Virus record (IMG/VR): IMGVR_UViG_3300017971_000301
Span: 1 to 61,951 of that record
Length of the DNA stretch: 61,951 bases
Source of the DNA: a virus
Strand: one strand, 5' to 3'
Made by a program: the position numbers and the translations under genes. Below the pieces are notes generated by a model. That model had not been told where the DNA came from. It saw only the letters and a program-made list of their open reading frames with translations, and ran no database searches. This document shows positions 57,205-61,951 of the stretch, in pieces. Numbering within the stretch: the stretch's first letter is position 1; each line of letters starts with the position of its first letter.

Positions 57205-57565
57205 AGCCGGCGAAGACCTTGAAAAAAGGGATGGTATTATGGAAGAGGTTGTACAATCGCATATGTTCAGTAAGGTAGTTCGTTGTAGGGAGAAAAGGGC
57301 CGAGGGAAGAAAACCTCGATCGGGTCGATTTTATGGTTTAGTTCGAATTGGGGATCTGGATTGGGCTATTGTCAAATGGAACAAAGACCAAGCTCCTTCT
57401 CTCCAGGTTTCCGATCAAATCAGAATCGAGGTTCAGCGCTGGGAAGACCCGCCGATCGTTATTCCCGAGAATACAGACCGGTTCGCCAGTGTAGAAGATG
57501 TAGACCTAACCATGGGGGATGTTCAGGAAGAATTTGTGCCGGGCGTTCCTTGTGAATCGGCTTAA
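57182..57565 (+). CDS. Hypothetical protein, 127 aa
   Basis: ATG 57182 (MKSTILCEAGEDLEK) is used; the frame opens earlier but inside the previous gene, and an internal ATG at 57239 with AAGGG is another candidate. The middle is beta-rich (GRFYGLVRIGDLDWAIVKW), like a small OB or SH3 fold. No family recognised. Confidence 0.55.
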   Translation: MKSTILCEAGEDLEKRDGIMEEVVQSHMFSKVVRCREKRAEGRKPRSGRFYGLVRIGDLDWAIVKWNKDQAPSLQVSDQIRIEVQRWEDPPIVIPENTDRFASVEDVDLTMGDVQEEFVPGVPCESA

Positions 57566-57615
57566 GGGGGAACCATTTATATTGGTAGAAATTAGCTTAG
57601 ATTAAGGAGGGAATT

Positions 57616-58314
57616 ATGAGAATCGTACATCCTGATTTTGAAATCCTTGCGATTTATGGAGGTCCCAAAACAATTGAGGCTGCGGGAAGAACCTGCTATA
57701 AATCTGAGGACAAAATCACCAGCGACTCTGCCAAGAAATTCGTTGCGATGATCAGGGATCGGGGACACCACTCAGTTCTCGAACATTCTTTGTTGTCTGT
57801 TAAGATCATATGCGACCGAGGAGTTACCCATGAAATTGTTAGACATAGATTGGCTGCGTATTCTCAGGAATCGACCCGATATGTCAACTATAAAGGAGGC
57901 TGCACATTTGTTGCACCGCCCTGGACTGGGTTTCTACAAGGAGAATATCGATTAGAATCAGGACTAACTTATCGACGAGAAGAAGGTGCTAAAATACATA
58001 TGGACATAAGAGATAGTCCGGCTGATGTTTGGCTATGGCATATGTTTGTCTGCGAGAACAATTACAAATTACTGATCGAACAGGGGTGGTCTCCTCAGGA
58101 AGCAAGGTCGGTTCTTCCAAATTCCACCAAAACAGAAATTGTTGTAACAGCGAACTTCAGGGAATGGCGACATATATTCACTCTGCGTTGTAGTTCTGAC
58201 GCTCATCCCCAAATGCGAGAGGTTATGTATCCCATCCTCACTGAGGTACAACGAAAAGTACCCGTGATCTTCGACGATTTGATCTGGTTTCGTGAAAAAA
58301 GGTTTACAGGATAA
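57616..58314 (+). CDS. thyX: Flavin-dependent thymidylate synthase ThyX, 232 aa
   Basis: The ThyX motif RHRLAAYSQESTR at residues 76-88 matches RHR-x7-S-x-R exactly. HHSVLEHSLLS upstream and LPNSTKTEIVVTANFREW downstream are the other conserved blocks. It makes dTMP from dUMP with methylene-THF, FAD and NADPH. A strong AAGGAGGGAATT precedes the start. Its presence alongside the ThyA-fold gene (13387-14094) means the latter need not make dTMP. Confidence 0.93.
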   Translation: MRIVHPDFEILAIYGGPKTIEAAGRTCYKSEDKITSDSAKKFVAMIRDRGHHSVLEHSLLSVKIICDRGVTHEIVRHRLAAYSQESTRYVNYKGGCTFVAPPWTGFLQGEYRLESGLTYRREEGAKIHMDIRDSPADVWLWHMFVCENNYKLLIEQGWSPQEARSVLPNSTKTEIVVTANFREWRHIFTLRCSSDAHPQMREVMYPILTEVQRKVPVIFDDLIWFREKRFTG

Positions 58315-58331
58315 TCTTTTTGTGATATACT
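58303..58331 (+). promoter_or_regulatory. Rightward promoter TTTACA-N17-TATACT
   Basis: TTTACA 58303-58308 and TATACT 58326-58331, 17-base spacer; it overlaps the end of thyX and serves the genes for the SSB-like protein and primase. Confidence 0.8.
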
Positions 58332-58359
58332 AAAATGATGCTGAAAAAGGAGACCGCCA

Positions 58360-58992
58360 GTGCCAAAGAAAAAGAAACCTACCGAAGATATTTTTGCCGA
58401 GATGGAAGACGAGCAGAAGAAGTCTGTTACCGAGGCCGATCTAGCCACACTTTCTGATCTGGCAAAACAACAAAAAACCCTGGAAGAAGAGGCTGATGAA
58501 TCCCAAGCAAGAAAGATCTATGATATGTTGGTCAAGCGGGGGATATCTTTAGCGACAATCGATCAAGCCCGCTCCTTACTGAATACTGATTACCAGAACA
58601 TTCGGAATAACCAGTTGCCAGAGAAGATGGAAGAACTGGGATTCGCCAGTTTCGAATTGAAAGACGGTGGATCGATCCGTGTAAAAGAAGGAATCTCTGT
58701 TAGCGTTTTGGACAAACCCAAACTGATCAACACAATAATTCAACGGGGATATCAGGACGCAGTGAAGAACCAGGTCGTTGTGAAATTCCCAATGGAAGGC
58801 AGAAAGTCAGCCCGGAACTTTGTTAAATATGTAACCAGATACTATAAGGACAGGGATAAATGTGAAATGGTTGAATCTGAAGATATCCATTCCGCAACCC
58901 TGAAGAAATTGATGAAGACATTCAAGGAAGAGGGTAAAAGTTACCCTGATTCTGTGAGTGTGTTCGAATACAAGTTCACCAAAATCACATAA
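58360..58992 (+). CDS. Hypothetical replication-region protein, 210 aa
   Basis: GTG start at 58360 with AAAAAGGAGACCGCCA upstream. Charged N-terminal helix, then a mixed alpha/beta domain (DGGSIRVKEGISVSVLDKPK). No family recognised, but it sits between its own promoter and the SSB-like gene, so a role in DNA replication is likely. Confidence 0.65.
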   Translation: MPKKKKPTEDIFAEMEDEQKKSVTEADLATLSDLAKQQKTLEEEADESQARKIYDMLVKRGISLATIDQARSLLNTDYQNIRNNQLPEKMEELGFASFELKDGGSIRVKEGISVSVLDKPKLINTIIQRGYQDAVKNQVVVKFPMEGRKSARNFVKYVTRYYKDRDKCEMVESEDIHSATLKKLMKTFKEEGKSYPDSVSVFEYKFTKIT

Positions 58993-59004
58993 GGAGGGAA
59001 ACTA

Positions 59005-59808
59005 ATGACAAAAAAAGCAACATCTGGCAAGAGCGTAGTAAAATCAAACAAAGATGAAATTGCTCTGTTGGAACAGATGAACGGGTATGGTCAAACGGGT
59101 TTCGAGGATACGTCCAGTGACTCGTTTGCTATTCCGTTCATTCGAATACTTCAGGCAAACTCGCCGCAACTCCTGGAAGACGATGATTCTTACATCGAGA
59201 AAGCAAAGCCGGGGATGTTCTTCAATACCCTCACAGGGGATCTATATGGAAAGACCCTGAGTGTGATCAACATTCACTTTACAAGAGATTTCATCGAATG
59301 GCGACCGAACCGCGGCGGATTCGTTATGTCCCACGGCGATGATGAATCGATTAGGCGGCGGGTTGTTGAGGTCGAAGACAACGGGAATCAGGTTCTTGAC
59401 AATGGCAATATTCTTCAGGAATCCCGTAACCATTTTCTTTTACTTCCCGATCACATGGAAGATGGGCCCATGATATTCGCCCTTACGAGCACCGGAATTC
59501 GTCACTCAAAACGTTGGATGTCGATGATGAGACGAATCAAGAATCCTCAGGGAAAAGTCAATAACCCAATCTTCATGGGAGTCTGGGAAATAACGACTGC
59601 CCTGAACGAGAATGAGGAGGGTAAGTGGTATCAGATCGGAACAAGATCCGCTGGCAAATACGAATTTGATAGAATCATCAATGCAGAAGAATTCGAGGTC
59701 GTAAAAATGGCTCGGGATCTGATTCTATCCGGCCGTGCCAAGGTCGATTATGAATCAGGAATGGAGGGAGGAAAAGCCGAAGGTAGCGAAGACGACGTCC
59801 CGTTCTAA
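59005..59808 (+). CDS. ssDNA-binding-like protein with acidic Phe-tipped tail, 267 aa
   Basis: Preceded by AAGGAGGGAAACTA. A beta-rich core (IPFIRILQANSPQLLED, MFFNTLTGDLYGKTLSV) is followed by an acidic tail ending EDDVPF, the hallmark SSB-type tip that recruits replication partners. It is placed between replication genes and the primase. It is not classical SSB by sequence; a phage analogue is inferred. Confidence 0.7.
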   Translation: MTKKATSGKSVVKSNKDEIALLEQMNGYGQTGFEDTSSDSFAIPFIRILQANSPQLLEDDDSYIEKAKPGMFFNTLTGDLYGKTLSVINIHFTRDFIEWRPNRGGFVMSHGDDESIRRRVVEVEDNGNQVLDNGNILQESRNHFLLLPDHMEDGPMIFALTSTGIRHSKRWMSMMRRIKNPQGKVNNPIFMGVWEITTALNENEEGKWYQIGTRSAGKYEFDRIINAEEFEVVKMARDLILSGRAKVDYESGMEGGKAEGSEDDVPF

Positions 59809-59852
59809 TGCTGAATCTGATTTGATCTTCAATTAAATTGAGCGGGATTGTT

Positions 59853-61337
59853 ATGAAGTTTTCTTCGCTATTCAAAGGCAGGGATGACGCCTATGGTGTT
59901 TACCTGATTGAGAAAGGGTCGAAGAAGAAGGTTCAGGGACGAGCCTTTACAAAAACCGAGCCCTTGACCGAACAGCATTATAAGGATCACTTATCAGGGA
60001 AAACAGGTCTAGGCGTCATCCCTATCATGTCTGATAATACATGTTTGTGGGGAGCAATAGATGTAGACGATTACAAAGCTCCCCTGGAAACTCTCAGTAA
60101 ACAAGTGGAGGGGATGGAACTTCCGCTTGTTTTGTGTCGCAGCAAATCCGGAGGAGCACACCTTTATTTGTTCCTGAAAAACCCAATTCCCGCTGTTTTA
60201 CTTAGAGATAAACTGTTTGAGTTTGCCGCGGCAATTGGGTATCCCAATTCTGAATTGTTCCCGAAACAGGTTGAGTTTGAATCAGATGATGAAGTTGGCA
60301 ATTGGATTAATCTGCCATACTTCGATGAGGAACGAACAACTCGTTATGCTTTGAAAGATGGAAAACCTTTAGATCTAAAACAGTTTTTGAAGTATGCCGG
60401 GCAAAAGGTAGTCACTGAAGAAGATTTGAAGAACTTTGAATTAAAGCTGGTTGATGGATTAGAAGATGCTCCTCCGTGTTTACAATACTTGGCAACGATT
60501 GGGATTACGGCAGGGCAAAAGGATTCTTGCCTATTCAATTTCGCTGTATATTGCAAGCTGAAGGACAAAGATAATTGGGAAAAGAATCTTGAAACAATCA
60601 ACCAGACTTATGTTAAGCCGCCGGCGAGGGCTGAGACAATATTAAAGGTTGTCAAGCCACACAGGAAGAAATCTTATTTCTATACGTGTGAACAGTCCCC
60701 GCTTAAGGATTATTGTAATCGAGAGTTGTGTTTAGCACGTCTATTTGGGATTGGTCAATCTGACAAAGAACCAAAGATAAAGTTAGGGCTCCTACGGAAA
60801 GTGGAAACCGAACCGCCGGTTTGGTATTTGGAAGTTGAAGGAACTGAATTGGAATTCCAGACAAAGGATTTGCTGGATCAGTTTAGATTTCGAAGGATTT
60901 GTTTTGAACGGATTCACCTTATTCCACCGACCCTGAAACCGGTCACATGGGATCGAATGCTTCAAGAACGATTAGATAAAGTGGAACGAATCGAGGCTCC
61001 AGAGGATGCTGGTCCTGAGGGACAGTTTAGGTTTCATTTGCAAAATTTTTGTACGATTGGGGTATCTGATGAAAAGGACGGATTACTTCGTGGACGACCC
61101 TGGACTGATGAAGAGAACAACTTAACTCATTTCGTTTCTGGTGATTTAATTAGATATTTGAACAGTAAGAAATTTTATCAATTTCCTGTTCACGAGGTCT
61201 ATGCTAACATCAGAAAACTAGAAGGTAAGAATAAAGTCCTGCGGATTAAAGGGAAAACGATTCGAGTCTGGTCGGTCCCGATATTCGAAAAACAAACCGA
61301 GGAGTTTGACTTGCCAGATATGGAGGACCCATTCTAA
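59853..61337 (+). CDS. Archaeo-eukaryotic-type primase (TOTE-like), 494 aa
   Basis: WGAIDVDDYKAPLETL with CRSKSGGAHLYLFL and NWINLPYFD are the catalytic and nucleotide-binding blocks of AEP-superfamily primases found in phages and mobile elements. A cysteine segment, YTCEQSPLKDYCNRELC, may bind zinc. The C-terminus MEDPF again resembles an SSB tip. ATG 59853 is used; a TTG 15 bases earlier has a weaker context. It makes primers for the PolA enzyme. Confidence 0.8.
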   Translation: MKFSSLFKGRDDAYGVYLIEKGSKKKVQGRAFTKTEPLTEQHYKDHLSGKTGLGVIPIMSDNTCLWGAIDVDDYKAPLETLSKQVEGMELPLVLCRSKSGGAHLYLFLKNPIPAVLLRDKLFEFAAAIGYPNSELFPKQVEFESDDEVGNWINLPYFDEERTTRYALKDGKPLDLKQFLKYAGQKVVTEEDLKNFELKLVDGLEDAPPCLQYLATIGITAGQKDSCLFNFAVYCKLKDKDNWEKNLETINQTYVKPPARAETILKVVKPHRKKSYFYTCEQSPLKDYCNRELCLARLFGIGQSDKEPKIKLGLLRKVETEPPVWYLEVEGTELEFQTKDLLDQFRFRRICFERIHLIPPTLKPVTWDRMLQERLDKVERIEAPEDAGPEGQFRFHLQNFCTIGVSDEKDGLLRGRPWTDEENNLTHFVSGDLIRYLNSKKFYQFPVHEVYANIRKLEGKNKVLRIKGKTIRVWSVPIFEKQTEEFDLPDMEDPF

Positions 61338-61783
61338 TGGAATATGTCGTTGGATTTGCGTTCAGTAAGAATCGAAAGAATGTTCTTTTGATATGTAAGA
61401 ATCGTCCTGAATGGCAGAAGGGTTGCTTGAATGGGATTGGTGGAAAAGTCGAAGACGACCCAACTTTTCTTGCAGCAATGAACCGGGAGTGTTTGGAAGA
61501 AACAGGATTAATTCTGAATTGGCAACAAAAGGGAATAATGAAAGGTCGGAATGATGATGGAAAACATTTTGTCTGTCATATCTTCTATGCCTATTCAGAT
61601 GATATTTACAAATATCAACAAAAGGAAGACGAAGAATTAGAAATATGGTCGGTTCATGATTTTCTTGAATCAGTTGCTCAACGTGTAACTAATTTGAACT
61701 GGCTTATTCCCTTTGGGATACACGAAGAGAACCGGGTATTCATGGAACTGGATTATGGGCTCTCGAATCGTTACTACGAATGA
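61337..61783 (+). CDS. NUDIX hydrolase, 148 aa
   Basis: GIGGKVEDDPTFLAAMNREC with LEETGL is a Nudix box, with the REUxEExGU core intact but Pro in the place of the first conserved Glu. It hydrolyses nucleoside diphosphate derivatives such as oxidised or modified dNTPs. The start overlaps the primase stop by 1 base. In a phage with modified nucleotides it could clean or trim the dNTP pool. Confidence 0.8.
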   Translation: MEYVVGFAFSKNRKNVLLICKNRPEWQKGCLNGIGGKVEDDPTFLAAMNRECLEETGLILNWQQKGIMKGRNDDGKHFVCHIFYAYSDDIYKYQQKEDEELEIWSVHDFLESVAQRVTNLNWLIPFGIHEENRVFMELDYGLSNRYYE

Positions 61784-61951
61784 TTGTCCCGTCAACTGTC
61801 CCCATCTGTATATAGCAAACGGGGCTAACTATTCGGGCTGTGAACTAACCATCCGACCCATGGGAGTTCTAATTGAGGAAATAGGAGGGATAGTAAAAAT
61901 GAACGATTACGATCCATTTCACAGTGGCAACCAGGAATGGGTAGAACTGGA
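61755..61951 (+). CDS. Small cysteine-containing protein, 3' end outside window
   Basis: The frame from ATG 61755 runs to the window edge with TTNDCPVNCPHLYI and SGCELTI. A second ATG at 61899 has a stronger AGGAGGGATAGTAAAA site, so translation may begin there. Its first part overlaps the NUDIX gene. Too incomplete to identify. Confidence 0.45.
   Translation, partial: MGSRIVTTNDCPVNCPHLYIANGANYSGCELTIRPMGVLIEEIGGIVKMNDYDPFHSGNQEWVEL

Noticed and set aside
57570-57605. Promoter upstream of thyX (TTTATA and TAGATT)
   Set aside because: Spacing is 16 and both boxes are poor compared with the uniform TTTACA family; too weak to report.
1-61951. Possibility that the two window ends join directly (circular genome)
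   Set aside because: Joining the ends puts the right-hand partial ORF out of frame with the helicase at the left end, and no terminal overlap is visible.
1-61951. CRISPR arrays, rRNA genes, insertion sequences, integrase
   Set aside because: No regularly spaced direct repeats with unique spacers, no rRNA-like sequence and no transposase or integrase motif was found.

Overview
The window is a contiguous piece of a double-stranded DNA tailed bacteriophage genome. It has a lambda-type tail tape measure with a G/GT tail-chaperone frameshift, an HK97-fold capsid and no contractile-sheath gene, so a long flexible non-contractile tail (siphovirus morphology) is most likely. No integrase, recombinase or recognisable repressor is visible, so a virulent lifestyle is favoured. 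A Gram-negative host is suggested by a CMP-KDO synthetase (KdsB) gene and a GalE-type epimerase. Both ends cut through genes: a UvrD-type helicase on the left and a small ORF on the right.

Layout. (1) 1-2453 and 3703-17304, plus strand: early, replication and nucleotide-metabolism genes. They include many small zinc-ribbon proteins, a DUF932 protein, a P-loop deoxynucleotide kinase, an asparagine-synthase-like amidotransferase, a T4 gp56-like dCTP/dUTP pyrophosphatase, an Fe-S uracil-DNA-glycosylase-like protein, a cytosine-C5 methyltransferase homologue, a thymidylate-synthase-fold protein with the dCMP-hydroxymethylase signature, a dCMP deaminase, family A DNA polymerase and a VRR-NUC nuclease. 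One minus-strand gene (2501-3118) diverges from an AT-rich intergenic region framed by a perfect 21-bp inverted repeat. (2) 51724 down to 17309, minus strand: one long late module running TerS, TerL, KdsB, portal, minor head protein, GalE, protease/scaffold, decoration protein, major capsid, a glycosyltransferase/sulfotransferase/radical-SAM island, connectors, tail tube, tail chaperones, tape measure, tail tip/fibre, endolysin and holin. (3) 51725-52844: a control region with a long hairpin, a dense array of TGTAAC/GTTACA repeats in both orientations and divergent promoters. (4) 52845-61951, plus strand: an HTH protein, Snf2-type helicase, flavin-dependent thymidylate synthase ThyX, an SSB-like protein with an acidic Phe-tipped tail, an archaeo-eukaryotic-type primase and a NUDIX hydrolase.

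How it may work together. The dCTPase, the predicted dCMP hydroxymethylase, the dNMP kinase, the dCMP deaminase and the polymerase form a plausible pathway for replacing cytosine with a 5-substituted cytosine. A separate ThyX supplies dTMP, which supports the idea that the ThyA-fold enzyme does something else. A second striking theme is surface or DNA sugar chemistry: at least four GT-A glycosyltransferases, two sulfotransferases, two small-molecule-type methyltransferases, GalE, KdsB, a DUF115/MptE-like protein and a B12-type radical SAM enzyme are threaded between capsid and tail genes. Third, a 54-codon remnant at 55911-56075 matches the N-terminus of the major capsid protein of ssDNA Microviridae. 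It sits in a patch of distinct base composition, pointing to recombination between unrelated phage classes.
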